The notes under the pieces were generated by a model. That model searched no databases and was not told where the DNA came from. It was given only the letters and a program-made list of their open reading frames with translations. The translations under genes and the position numbers were made by a program. Of a stretch of 8,664 nucleotides of DNA, positions 1 to 6,485 are shown piece by piece. The number at the start of each line of letters is the position of its first letter. Position 1 is the first letter of the stretch. Source of the stretch: CAZQLE01 sp964593905 (lineage in GTDB: Bacteria; Chloroflexota; Anaerolineae; Anaerolineales; Anaerolineaceae); the NCBI GenBank assembly GCA_964593905.1, contig CAZQLE010000169.1:1-8664 (forward strand), read 5' to 3'.

Positions 1-864
1 CTGTTCGAGGCCATGACCGGCCTGCCGGTTATCATCCGCCTGATCGACCCGCCGCTGCATGAGTTCCTGCCCTCGGCCGACGACCTGCGCGAACAGATCA
101 TCACCAAACGCATCGCCAAGATGGCCGATTATGTCAATGGCAAGGGCGCTGATAAAGAAATCCAGTCACTCGAACGTATGCTGGCTGAGGTTGAAGCGCT
201 GCACGAAAGCAACCCGATGATGGGTCTGCGTGGTGTTCGCCTGAGCATCGTCATGCCCGAAATCGTCGAGATGCAGGTGCGCGCGATTTTCGAAGCTGCT
301 GCCGATGTTAAACTGCGCGGTTTCGAGCCGAAACCCGAAGTGATGATCCCGCTGACCGGCCATGTCAATGAGCTTAAGGTCATCCAGCCGCGCCTGGTCG
401 AGATTGCCAAGGTCGTTATGGACGAGAAGAAAGTGACCTTCGAGTACAAATTTGGCACCATGATCGAGATCCCGCGCGCTGCGCTGACCTCAACCGAGAT
501 CGCCGCAGTGGCCGAGTTCTACTCCTTCGGTACCAATGACCTGACCCAGATGACTTTCGGTTACAGCCGTGATGACGCCGAACGCAATTTCCTGGTCAAA
601 TACGTTGAAGATGGTGTTCTGCCGGAGAATCCGTTCCAGAGCATTGACCGCAACGGTGTTGGCCGCCTGATGGATATCGCCATCCGCGATGGCCGCGCTA
701 CCCGCCCGAACCTTGAGGTTGGTATTTGCGGTGAACACGGCGGCGATCCTTCGTCGATTGAGTTCTGCCATATCGTCGGCAACAATTACGTGAGCTGCTC
801 GCCGTTCCGCGTCCCCGTGGCGCGCCTGGCTGCGGGTCATGCCGCCCTGAACCACAAGAAGTAA
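1..864 (+). CDS. ppdK: Pyruvate, phosphate dikinase, C-terminal part (partial, 5' end outside window)
   Basis: PPDK catalyses the reversible reaction pyruvate + ATP + Pi = PEP + AMP + PPi in the cytosol. The visible 287 codons form the C-terminal PEP/pyruvate-binding TIM-barrel domain (PEP-utilizing enzyme family). The frame is open from base 1; the ATG at 13 lies inside the conserved MTGLPVIIRLIDPPLHEFLP block, so it is internal and not a start. Counted from that ATG, the signatures are GTMIEIPRA at 148-156, with the metal-binding Glu; FGTNDLTQM at 172-180, with the metal-binding Asp; and GICGEHGGDP at 237-246, carrying the catalytic Cys (codon 727-729). The conserved end FRVPVARLAA follows. 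Family members are about 870-900 residues, so roughly two thirds (the ATP-grasp and phosphohistidine domains) lie upstream of the window. The GICGEHGGD tail and FGTNDLTQM context favour PPDK over PEP synthase or enzyme I. No damage is seen in the visible part. A strong terminator follows 16 bp after the stop. Confidence 0.97.
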   Translation: MFEAMTGLPVIIRLIDPPLHEFLPSADDLREQIITKRIAKMADYVNGKGADKEIQSLERMLAEVEALHESNPMMGLRGVRLSIVMPEIVEMQVRAIFEAAADVKLRGFEPKPEVMIPLTGHVNELKVIQPRLVEIAKVVMDEKKVTFEYKFGTMIEIPRAALTSTEIAAVAEFYSFGTNDLTQMTFGYSRDDAERNFLVKYVEDGVLPENPFQSIDRNGVGRLMDIAIRDGRATRPNLEVGICGEHGGDPSSIEFCHIVGNNYVSCSPFRVPVARLAAGHAALNHKK

Positions 865-880
865 ATCTGAAAGTGTACGC

Positions 881-919
881 ACCGCCGGAGAGACCCTCTC
901 CGGCGGTTTTTTTGTTTTT
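881..919 (+). terminator. Intrinsic terminator of ppdK
   Basis: A perfect 12-bp GC-rich inverted repeat (left arm 881-892, 3-nt loop 893-895, right arm 896-907) is followed immediately by a T-rich run at 908-919. It begins 16 bp after the ppdK stop codon, which is typical of a Rho-independent terminator. It separates ppdK from the permease, so the two are probably not one operon. Confidence 0.93.
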
Positions 920-983
920 GCTGTCACTGATCCTATCTCGAAGGTTATACGGAAAGGCTTTGCAATACTGTAAATCTTTCTCT

Positions 984-1002
984 GGTCGATTTCTGATAAA
1001 CT
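984..1002 (+). promoter_or_regulatory. Putative promoter of the permease gene (extended -10)
   Basis: TGATAAACT at 994-1002 resembles an extended -10 (TGn followed by TAAACT, 4 of 6 matches to TATAAT). It would start transcription about 40 nt before the permease ATG. No good -35 lies at 16-18 bp. The motif GGTCGAT sits just upstream at 984-990, and its partial inverse (AATCGAC) lies at 1027-1033 in the presumed 5' leader; the same motif occurs before the pdh promoter. Position between a terminator and a gene start supports a promoter here; the exact element is a guess. Confidence 0.35.
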
Positions 1003-1048
1003 AGGACTATCTCGTATCCCGCTTTCAATCGACAGGATTGGTTGATTC

Positions 1049-2662
1049 ATGGCTGAAACCACCTTAACTTCTTCATCTCCCGCTGTCTCTACGCCAACGC
1101 TTTTTACACATATTTCACTTCCGCGGAATATTGGCTGGTTGGGCGCGTTTGTGATCTGTTTTCAATGTGTTAACCTTGTCGTGGCGGGCGCGACACCATT
1201 TTCGAAGATTGCCGGTCTCTTTCCGGGGGTGAATCTGGCGGGGTTGCTGGCGGTGGCGCTGGTGGTGTGCCTGTTTCACGCTTACACTTATGCTTTGATC
1301 GGTGTTGCGGTTCCTTTTTCAGGCGCCGATTATGTCCTATCCACCCGGGTTTTGGGCGCTCCGCTGGGGTTTCTTTCCAGTTGGCTGCTGGTGATCTTGC
1401 TGGCGATGATGACTGGTTCGCTGGTGGCGCTGATTCCGCAAAGTGTTTTGCCGACACTGCTCTCGACCGCAGCAATTATTATGGATAACCCGTCGTTTAA
1501 TTCGCTGGCCTTGACCATTCAGACCCCGCAGGGTGTGGTGGCCGCGGGTATGATGGTGACCATTGTCTCTTTTTTGTTGACCGTGCTGCCTCAAAAAACA
1601 ATGGTGCGGGTGCTGCTGTTTGGAATGCTCCTGGGGCTGGGCGCCTGGGGATTGATCCTTTATCAGTTTGGCGCGGCGGATATCAGCATTTTCCCGAGCG
1701 CCTGGGATCGTTTGATGGGTCTGGGAAACTATGCCAGACAGGTCGAGCAAGCCACCTCTTATGGCATGCTGCAGACCAGCCCCGCGGGGGCGATATCGGC
1801 GGGCGGTATGACGGCCTTTCTGATTTTTTTTGGTTATTCCATTTCCACCTTCTTTGCGGGCGAAGTGAAGAAACCCGAAGTGAATCTGGTGAGGGGTAGT
1901 CTGTTCTCGTTGTTGGTTAGCGGTGCTGTTCTTATTGGCGCGGCGCTTTTGCTGCAACGGCTGCTCCCCGCCGAGTGGATTTCTGCGCAGAGTTATCTGT
2001 ATCAATCGGGTCAATACACTGGCGCCGGGCCGTGGCTCTTCTTTTATGCGGCGATCTTAAACCCTGCTCCAATCTTGATTTCATTCGTCTCACTGGCCTG
2101 GCTGGTGATGATGATTAATCTGGCGCAAACGTTTATTTACGGTTGTGGGCGCATTTTATATGCCTGGGCCAAAGACGGCCTGGCCCCGCAGATTTTTTGC
2201 TATGTTCACCCCGGGATGAAATCTCCCATGTTTGCGCTGCTGTTCTTTGCGGTTTTGGTGCAGCTTGGCGTGGCCATCTCGGCCACCCAGGGAGTTTTCG
2301 CAGGGCAGATGAATTTTGTTTTCTTTGCCGTTCTGGCGCAATTTATCCCGGTGCTGGCGCTGACGTTATTGCCGATCAAAAATAAGGCACTTTTTGCCGG
2401 CGCGCCAGAAATTGTGCGTCTCAAACTTGGCCCGCTGCCGGTGATCAGCCTGGTGGGTGGGCTTACCCTGCTTTATTTTGTCTATATTGGCATTCTTTCT
2501 TTCACCAACCCGGCCATCTATGGCCGCATCTCTGTCGGGGCATCCATTATTTTGCTGCCGGGGGTGTTGTTGGGTGGTCTGATATGGTTGCGGGTCTTCT
2601 GGAGCCGTGCGCGGCGTCGGGGTGCTCGGCCGGCCGAAGTCTTTAAGTCTTTGCCTGATTAA
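1049..2662 (+). CDS. APC-superfamily permease (amino acid/polyamine transporter-like), substrate unknown
   Basis: A 537-residue integral membrane protein of the amino acid-polyamine-organocation superfamily, expected to act as a secondary transporter in the cytoplasmic membrane. About 12 hydrophobic segments are visible, near residues 31-50, 61-84, 107-130, 163-181, 186-206, 250-270, 283-303, 327-365 (probably two), 393-412, 420-442, 465-485 and 496-516. Family marks are the GEVKKPEVN block after the sixth segment (271-279) and the loop GRILYAWAKDGLAP at 367-380, which matches the usual R-x-x-x-A-x-x-x-DG-x-x-P pattern of APC transporters. The Arg-rich tail (517-525) suits a cytoplasmic C-terminus. 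Start choice: the ATG at 1049 has a weak AGGA (1034-1037) 11 nt upstream, and the hydrophilic first 25 residues precede the first helix. It appears monocistronic, between a terminator and a 490-bp gap. Family assignment is firm; the substrate cannot be told from sequence. Confidence 0.88.
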   Translation: MAETTLTSSSPAVSTPTLFTHISLPRNIGWLGAFVICFQCVNLVVAGATPFSKIAGLFPGVNLAGLLAVALVVCLFHAYTYALIGVAVPFSGADYVLSTRVLGAPLGFLSSWLLVILLAMMTGSLVALIPQSVLPTLLSTAAIIMDNPSFNSLALTIQTPQGVVAAGMMVTIVSFLLTVLPQKTMVRVLLFGMLLGLGAWGLILYQFGAADISIFPSAWDRLMGLGNYARQVEQATSYGMLQTSPAGAISAGGMTAFLIFFGYSISTFFAGEVKKPEVNLVRGSLFSLLVSGAVLIGAALLLQRLLPAEWISAQSYLYQSGQYTGAGPWLFFYAAILNPAPILISFVSLAWLVMMINLAQTFIYGCGRILYAWAKDGLAPQIFCYVHPGMKSPMFALLFFAVLVQLGVAISATQGVFAGQMNFVFFAVLAQFIPVLALTLLPIKNKALFAGAPEIVRLKLGPLPVISLVGGLTLLYFVYIGILSFTNPAIYGRISVGASIILLPGVLLGGLIWLRVFWSRARRRGARPAEVFKSLPD

Positions 2663-2713
2663 TCGTATAATCTGTATATGGAGAAGCCGGTCAAGGTTTA
2701 TGCGATGTGGGTG

Positions 2714-2742
2714 TGCGGGGCTCCTCGCAGATTTGGTGTTTA
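2714..2742 (+). terminator. Weak candidate terminator of the permease gene
   Basis: A 6-bp stem with one G-T pair (2714-2719 with 2724-2729, loop 2720-2723) lies about 50 bp after the permease stop. It is followed by a T-enriched but interrupted tract (GATTTGGTGTTT). This is the only GC-rich hairpin I see close behind the permease. It is much poorer than the other two terminators in the window, so read-through towards pdhA is possible. Confidence 0.2.
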
Positions 2743-2863
2743 ATGGATCTGGCAGAGCAAGATTTCTTTGTTTCGGGTTGAAAGATTCCTGAAGTGTGAG
2801 CCTGAAATCACCCTTTTGTGTTGACCGGATGAACTTTTGGTACTTTTGTATAAGCGTTCTCGC

Positions 2864-2888
2864 GGTCGATCTTTATCTCTGATATAAT
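2864..2888 (+). promoter_or_regulatory. Putative promoter of the pdhABC operon (extended -10 TGATATAAT)
   Basis: TATAAT at 2883-2888 is a perfect -10 hexamer preceded by TGA (2880-2882), giving an extended -10. There is no recognisable -35 at 16-18 bp spacing, which extended -10 promoters tolerate. GGTCGAT at 2864-2870 repeats the motif seen before the permease. An alternative -10 (TATAAG, 2849-2854) lies just upstream. If 2883-2888 is used, the transcript starts near 2895 and has a leader of about 258 nt before pdhA. Confidence 0.45.
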
Positions 2889-2976
2889 TTTTACAGTATT
2901 TATATAAAATAATCGTAACCACTCAGGCGATCAGGTTAACGCCCGAATTTAAGGTGTTTTCAGGTGGGGAATGCCC

Positions 2977-3003
2977 GAAAAACTCTTAATGCAGGGGTTT
3001 TTC
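2977..3003 (+). promoter_or_regulatory. Hairpin in the pdh operon leader
   Basis: The arms GAAAAACTCT (2977-2986) and GGGGTTTTTC (2994-3003) can form a 10-bp stem with two G-T pairs and a 7-nt loop in the RNA. The T run is inside the stem, so this is not a standard terminator. It matches no riboswitch that I recognise. A structural or attenuator role is inference only. Confidence 0.3.
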
Positions 3004-3134
3004 CAGAACGGTTGGGAGTTACAAAGCATATCCATTCCTCAGCCAGCGGAGAAGCTTGCACCGAATGACTGAGACACACATCAATATCGATTACGCGCAG
3101 ACAACCCGGAAGATCATCCGGAGCATGATGGCGC

Positions 3135-3150
3135 GAGGGAGGGCTCTCTC
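3135..3150 (+). promoter_or_regulatory. pdhA ribosome binding site inside a possible 6-bp hairpin
   Basis: GAGGGAGGG at 3135-3143 contains the Shine-Dalgarno core GGGAGG (3137-3142), 10 nt before the pdhA ATG; this supports 3153 as the start. The same purine run can pair with TCTCTC (3145-3150): GAGGGA (3135-3140), loop GGGC, one G-T pair. Such a hairpin would partly hide the site. Whether it forms in the cell is unknown. Confidence 0.5.
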
Positions 3151-3152
3151 AC

Positions 3153-4115
3153 ATGGAAAAACAGGAACATTTGGAACTCTACCATCAAATGGTAACCATC
3201 CGCCGGGTGGAAGAACGGGCCGCCGAACTGTATCAACAGGGTAAAATTGGCGGCTTTCTGCATTTATATATCGGCCAGGAAGCGGTCAGTACCGGGCTGG
3301 TGGCAGCCCGCCGACCAGAAGACCGGGTGATTACCGCCTATCGGGATCATGGCGTGGCGATTAATGTCGGCATTCCGGCCACGCAGGTGCTGGCAGAACT
3401 GCTGGGAAAAGCTACCGGTATTTCTAAAGGTAAGGGCGGTAGTATGCATATGGCGGATGTTAGCAAGAATTTTTGGGGCGGACACGCCATTGTTGGGGCG
3501 CATCTGCCGCTGGCATCTGGCCTTGCCCTGGGAGACCAGTATCAGGGCAATAAGGCGGTGACGATTTGCATGTTTGGCGATGGCGCCACCAATATTGGTT
3601 TCTTTCACGAGGCGTTGAACCTTTCAAAAGTTTGGAAACTGCCGGTTTTGTGGGTTTGCGAGAACAATCAGTATGGTATGGGTACGGCGATTGACCGCGC
3701 TTCTGCTGTTTCGGATATGCGTCAGAAGGCCGAGGGATATGGCATGAAGAACCATGAGGTGGATGGGATGGATGTGATGAAAGTCAAAGACATCACCGCC
3801 GAGATCATGGCTGAGATTCGGGAAGGCAGCGGCCCCCAATTTTTAGAGATCAACACCTATCGTTTCAGGGGACATTCGATGGGCGATCCTGAACGCTATC
3901 GCAAACAAGACGAGGTGAAGCGCTGGGAAGAAAATGATCCGATTGGGATTTATCGCAAATATCTGATGGATCAAAAGATTGCAACCGAGGCTGAGCTGGA
4001 CGAATTGGATGCACGGGTGGAGCTTGAAGTTAAGGCAGCCGTTGAATTTGCCGAGAGCAGCCCGGAACCCGACCCGGCCGAACTTTACACCGATATTTAT
4101 GCCGACGCTGCTTAG
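3153..4115 (+). CDS. pdhA: Pyruvate dehydrogenase E1 component, alpha subunit
   Basis: Alpha subunit (320 aa) of the thiamine-diphosphate-dependent E1, which decarboxylates pyruvate and passes the acetyl group to the lipoyl arm of E2 in the cytosolic pyruvate dehydrogenase complex. Visible marks: KIGGFLHLYIGQEAV at 31-45; GKGGSMHMA at 93-101; the ThDP/Mg motif from GDGATN at 142-147 to ENN at 170-172; and the conserved loop YRFRGHSMGDP at 236-246, equivalent to the phosphorylation loop of mitochondrial E1 alpha. Length is normal for the family (about 320-360). The ATG at 3153 is preferred because it follows GGGAGG by 10 nt and begins right where family homology starts. The stop lies 19 bp before pdhB, and pdhC follows, so the three are one operon. 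Related E1 alphas act on acetoin or branched-chain 2-oxo acids; pyruvate is the likeliest substrate but is not proven by sequence. Confidence 0.94.
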   Translation: MEKQEHLELYHQMVTIRRVEERAAELYQQGKIGGFLHLYIGQEAVSTGLVAARRPEDRVITAYRDHGVAINVGIPATQVLAELLGKATGISKGKGGSMHMADVSKNFWGGHAIVGAHLPLASGLALGDQYQGNKAVTICMFGDGATNIGFFHEALNLSKVWKLPVLWVCENNQYGMGTAIDRASAVSDMRQKAEGYGMKNHEVDGMDVMKVKDITAEIMAEIREGSGPQFLEINTYRFRGHSMGDPERYRKQDEVKRWEENDPIGIYRKYLMDQKIATEAELDELDARVELEVKAAVEFAESSPEPDPAELYTDIYADAA

Positions 4116-4134
4116 TCGGGGAGGAAACGAAAAC

Positions 4135-5106
4135 ATGGCACGAATTACCATGCGCGAAGCGATTTCACAGGCCCTGTGGGAAGAGATGGAACGGGACCCC
4201 AAAGTGTTCATCATGGGACAGGAAGTTGGGGTATGGGGTGGAACCTATGCCGTGACCAAGGGTTTTTATGATCATTTTGGCCCCGATCGGGTGCGCGATA
4301 CCCCGATTGCCGAGTCTGCAATTGTGGGCGCGGCCATTGGGTCTGCGTTGACCGGGGTTCGTCCGGTGGCCGAAATTATGACGATTAACTTTGCTTTTGT
4401 GGCGATGGATCACATTGTGAATGAAGCCGCAAAATTGCATTATATGTTTGGCGGGCAGATGGTGCTGCCGCTGGTCATACGCACGGTGGGCGGCGGGGGG
4501 CGCCAGCTTGGCGCGACCCATTCGCAAACCCCGGATGCCATCTTTGCCCATTTTCCTGGCCTTAAGGTGGTGGCCCCCGGCACCCCGGCAGATGCGAAGG
4601 GGCTGTTGAAAGCCGCCATTCGCAGCCAGGACCCGGTGTTTTTCATCGAACATGCCACGCTCTATCAAACCCGCGGTGAAGTGCCTGAGGGTGATTATGT
4701 CATCCCGATTGGCAAATCCACTGTGCAGCGCCCCGGAAAAGACGTTACCCTGGTGACTTATAGCAAAATGCTGGAGATCTCTACCAAGGCGGCTGAGCAG
4801 CTTGCCAAAGAAGGCATCGAGGTGGAGATTGTGGATCTGCGCACCTTGCGCCCGCTGGATATGGAGCCGGTGTTGGAATCGGTTAAAAAGACCAACCGCG
4901 CGGTGATTGTGGAAGAAGGTTGGAAATCGTTTGGGGTGGGGGCCGAGATCCAATCGCGCATCTATGAAGAAGCCTTTGATTATGTCGATGCGCCCATCAA
5001 GCGCGTTGCTCAAAAAGAGGTTCCGTTGCCTTATAACCGCGCACTCGAACAGATGGCTCTGCCCAATGTGGAGGATGTGATTGCGGCGGTGAAGGAGGTG
5101 TTGTAA
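4135..5106 (+). CDS. pdhB: Pyruvate dehydrogenase E1 component, beta subunit
   Basis: Beta subunit (323 aa) that assembles with PdhA into the alpha2beta2 E1; it contributes the pyrimidine-binding half of the ThDP site. Visible marks: GQEVGVWGGTYAVTKGF at 28-44; RDTPIAES at 54-61 with the catalytic Glu60 that activates the cofactor; ATHSQTPDA at 127-135 with the active-site His129; and VEIVDLRTLRPLD at 230-242, the start of the C-terminal transketolase domain. Start choice: the frame is open upstream from 3979, but the ATG at 4135 has GGGGAGG (4118-4124) 10 nt before it. It also begins with the usual MARITMREAI; earlier starts would lie within pdhA. It begins 19 bp after the pdhA stop and its stop overlaps the pdhC start (TAATG), so translation of B and C is probably coupled. 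Acetoin or branched-chain E1 beta are the alternatives. Confidence 0.95.
   Translation: MARITMREAISQALWEEMERDPKVFIMGQEVGVWGGTYAVTKGFYDHFGPDRVRDTPIAESAIVGAAIGSALTGVRPVAEIMTINFAFVAMDHIVNEAAKLHYMFGGQMVLPLVIRTVGGGGRQLGATHSQTPDAIFAHFPGLKVVAPGTPADAKGLLKAAIRSQDPVFFIEHATLYQTRGEVPEGDYVIPIGKSTVQRPGKDVTLVTYSKMLEISTKAAEQLAKEGIEVEIVDLRTLRPLDMEPVLESVKKTNRAVIVEEGWKSFGVGAEIQSRIYEEAFDYVDAPIKRVAQKEVPLPYNRALEQMALPNVEDVIAAVKEVL
5092..5100 (+). promoter_or_regulatory. Strong ribosome binding site of pdhC inside the end of pdhB
   Basis: AAGGAGGTG is a near-ideal Shine-Dalgarno sequence 5 nt before the pdhC ATG (core GGAGG 5094-5098, 7 nt spacing). It lies within the last codons of pdhB and fixes the pdhC start at 5106. 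Confidence 0.85.
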
Positions 5107-6371
5107 TGGCTGATGTTCTCAAAATGCCCAAACTGGGCTTTGATATGGCCGAAGGTACGCTGGTGCGCTGGGTGAAAGCAGAAGGCGAAAGCATCAACAA
5201 AGGCGAGGTGTTGGCCGAAATTGAGACCGACAAAGCCACGGTTGAAGTGGAAAGTTCTTTTAGCGGTGTAATTTACCGGCATCTGGTGGAGCAGGGCAGC
5301 ATTGTGCCGGTGGGCGCGCCGATCAGTGTGATCGCGCAGCCGGGCGAAGAAGTGAAGGATTTGCCAGAGCTGGAGACCAGCAGTAAAGAAGAAAAACCTG
5401 CTCCGGCAGCCGCCGAAAAGACCGCGCCTGCCAGCCTTGCCGCTGGCCCGGCGGCCGAAATGACCCCGGATTCGGGCCGTTTGACTGCTTCGCCGCTGGC
5501 GCGCCGCATGGCGCTGGAGCGCGGGCTGGATCTGCGTCTGCTGCGCGGCTCAGGCCCTGGCGGGCGGATTGTAAAACGCGATCTGGAAAATTATACTGCG
5601 GCCCCGGCGGCTGTGCCGGCTGCAGCGGCTTCCAAACCGGCGGTTGTGTCTGCGCCGCTGCCGGTCTGGGGCGTGGGTCAGACCCCGGCGGACGAAGTGA
5701 TCCCAATGGACCGGCTGCGCCAGGCGATTGCGCGGCGAATGGTCGAAGCGAAACAGCAGCTTCCTCATTTTTATGTCACCCATGAATATGACATGGAAGC
5801 GCTGCTGGCGCTGCGCAAAGAGATCAATGCAGTGCTGCCCGATGACCAAAAGCTGTCGGTGAACGATTTTATTGTCAAGGCGGTTGGTGTGGCGCTGCGG
5901 CGCTTTCCGGCCATTAATGCCTCGATTGATGGCGATAAGATTGTGCGGCATGGCGCGGTGAATGTGGGTGTGGCCGTGGCGTTGGAGAGCGGCCTGATGA
6001 CTGTGGTTGTGCGCGACGCCGACCAGAAACCGCTGCGGGTGATCTCGAGCGAGGTTAAAGAAATGGTTGTCCGGGCCCGCTCGGGCAAGGTCCGCCCGGA
6101 TGATATTGAGGGTTCCACCTTCTCCATCAGCAACCTGGGGATGTTTGATGTGGAGCACTTTATCGCCATCATCAACCCGCCCGAAGCGGCCATTCTGGCC
6201 GTGGGGTCGGCCAAACCCGTTCCGGCGGTGGTGGATGGCGCATTGACCGTGCGCACGCGCATGAAGGCCACCATCTCGGCCGATCACCGCGTTACCGATG
6301 GCGCCCAGGCGGCGCAGTTTATGCAGGCGTTGGCCGAATATATTGAGAAACCTGTTTTGATGATGGTGTAA
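5106..6371 (+). CDS. pdhC: Dihydrolipoamide acetyltransferase, E2 component of pyruvate dehydrogenase
   Basis: E2 core (421 aa) that takes the acetyl group from E1 on a lipoyl arm and transfers it to CoA. Domains in order: one lipoyl domain at about 1-80, with the lipoylated Lys43 in IETDKATVEVES; an Ala/Pro/Glu-rich linker at about 84-122; the peripheral-subunit-binding domain at about 124-163 (ASPLARRMALERGLDL, then GSGPGGRIVKRDL); a second Ala/Pro-rich linker at about 164-192; and the catalytic domain at 197-421. The catalytic motif DHRVTDGA at 393-400 supplies His394 and Asp398; STFSISNLGMF at 337-347 is also conserved. All expected parts are intact, with one lipoyl domain rather than two or three. 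The start overlaps the pdhB stop by one base and follows a strong ribosome binding site. No E3 gene follows; the operon ends at a terminator 20 bp downstream. Acetoin or branched-chain E2 is the alternative. Confidence 0.94.
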   Translation: MADVLKMPKLGFDMAEGTLVRWVKAEGESINKGEVLAEIETDKATVEVESSFSGVIYRHLVEQGSIVPVGAPISVIAQPGEEVKDLPELETSSKEEKPAPAAAEKTAPASLAAGPAAEMTPDSGRLTASPLARRMALERGLDLRLLRGSGPGGRIVKRDLENYTAAPAAVPAAAASKPAVVSAPLPVWGVGQTPADEVIPMDRLRQAIARRMVEAKQQLPHFYVTHEYDMEALLALRKEINAVLPDDQKLSVNDFIVKAVGVALRRFPAINASIDGDKIVRHGAVNVGVAVALESGLMTVVVRDADQKPLRVISSEVKEMVVRARSGKVRPDDIEGSTFSISNLGMFDVEHFIAIINPPEAAILAVGSAKPVPAVVDGALTVRTRMKATISADHRVTDGAQAAQFMQALAEYIEKPVLMMV

Positions 6372-6390
6372 GCGTAGAAAAACTTACTTA

Positions 6391-6431
6391 AAAACAGTCC
6401 CGCTGGTTTCAAAAACCAGCGGGACTGTTTT
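6391..6431. terminator. Bidirectional intrinsic terminator between pdhC and the convergent transglycosylase gene
   Basis: A perfect 19-bp inverted repeat (left arm 6391-6409, loop 6410-6412, right arm 6413-6431) whose GC-rich core is flanked by AAAA on the left and TTTT on the right. Read from either strand it gives a strong stem ending in a U run. It begins 20 bp after the pdhC stop and 54 bp beyond the stop of the minus-strand gene, so it can serve both convergent transcripts. Confidence 0.92.
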
Positions 6432-6485
6432 AGTTTGAGAGAGCGGGGTTCTGGGCATCGGGGGCGAAGCACCCGCAAACAGCCC

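Larger units (their letters stand above)
2663..3152. other. 490-bp intergenic region: permease 3' flank and long pdh leader
   Basis: No convincing protein gene, tRNA or known riboswitch is recognised here. The first part holds a TATAAT at 2666-2671 directly after the permease stop, a 21-codon ORF at 2678-2743 without a ribosome binding site, and a 6-bp hairpin at 2714-2729. The middle is AT-rich and carries the best -10 candidate (2883-2888). The rest (2889-3152) would be a roughly 260-nt leader of pdhA with hairpins at 2977-3003, 3106-3121 and 3135-3150, and an out-of-frame ORF running into pdhA (ATG at 3065). Confidence 0.6.

Noticed and set aside
490..1062. Minus-strand open frame (190 codons) covering the end of ppdK and the intergenic region
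   Set aside because: It would run through the ppdK terminator and conserved PPDK motifs on the other strand; no plausible product.
1337..2014. Minus-strand open frame (225 codons) opposite the permease
   Set aside because: The Gln, Arg and His-rich product is typical of the antisense of a membrane protein gene.
2678..2743. 21-residue ORF (MEKPVKVYAMWV start) just after the permease, 6 bp after a TATAAT
   Set aside because: There is no ribosome binding site, and the -10-like sequence is too close to its start codon for a normal leader; a short ORF of this kind is expected by chance.
2740..2922. 60-codon minus-strand frame in the intergenic gap
   Set aside because: No ribosome binding site, no recognisable domain, and AT-rich sequence that looks like promoter and leader DNA.
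2889..3152. TPP, cobalamin, glycine or c-di-GMP riboswitch in the pdh leader
   Set aside because: I looked for the conserved cores of these classes and did not find them; only fragments such as AGGTG resemble parts of one.
3979..4134. Longer pdhB beginning at 3979
   Set aside because: This would place about 52 residues in another frame of pdhA; the ATG at 4135 has a proper ribosome binding site and matches the family N-terminus.
4165..5013. Long minus-strand open frame (282 codons) opposite pdhB
   Set aside because: It is a shadow of the strongly conserved pdhB reading frame, and its product is rich in His, Arg and Gly without any recognisable domain.
5550..6287. Minus-strand open frame (245 codons) opposite pdhC
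   Set aside because: It is antisense to the intact E2 catalytic domain; the composition is typical of a reverse-complement shadow and there is no family similarity.
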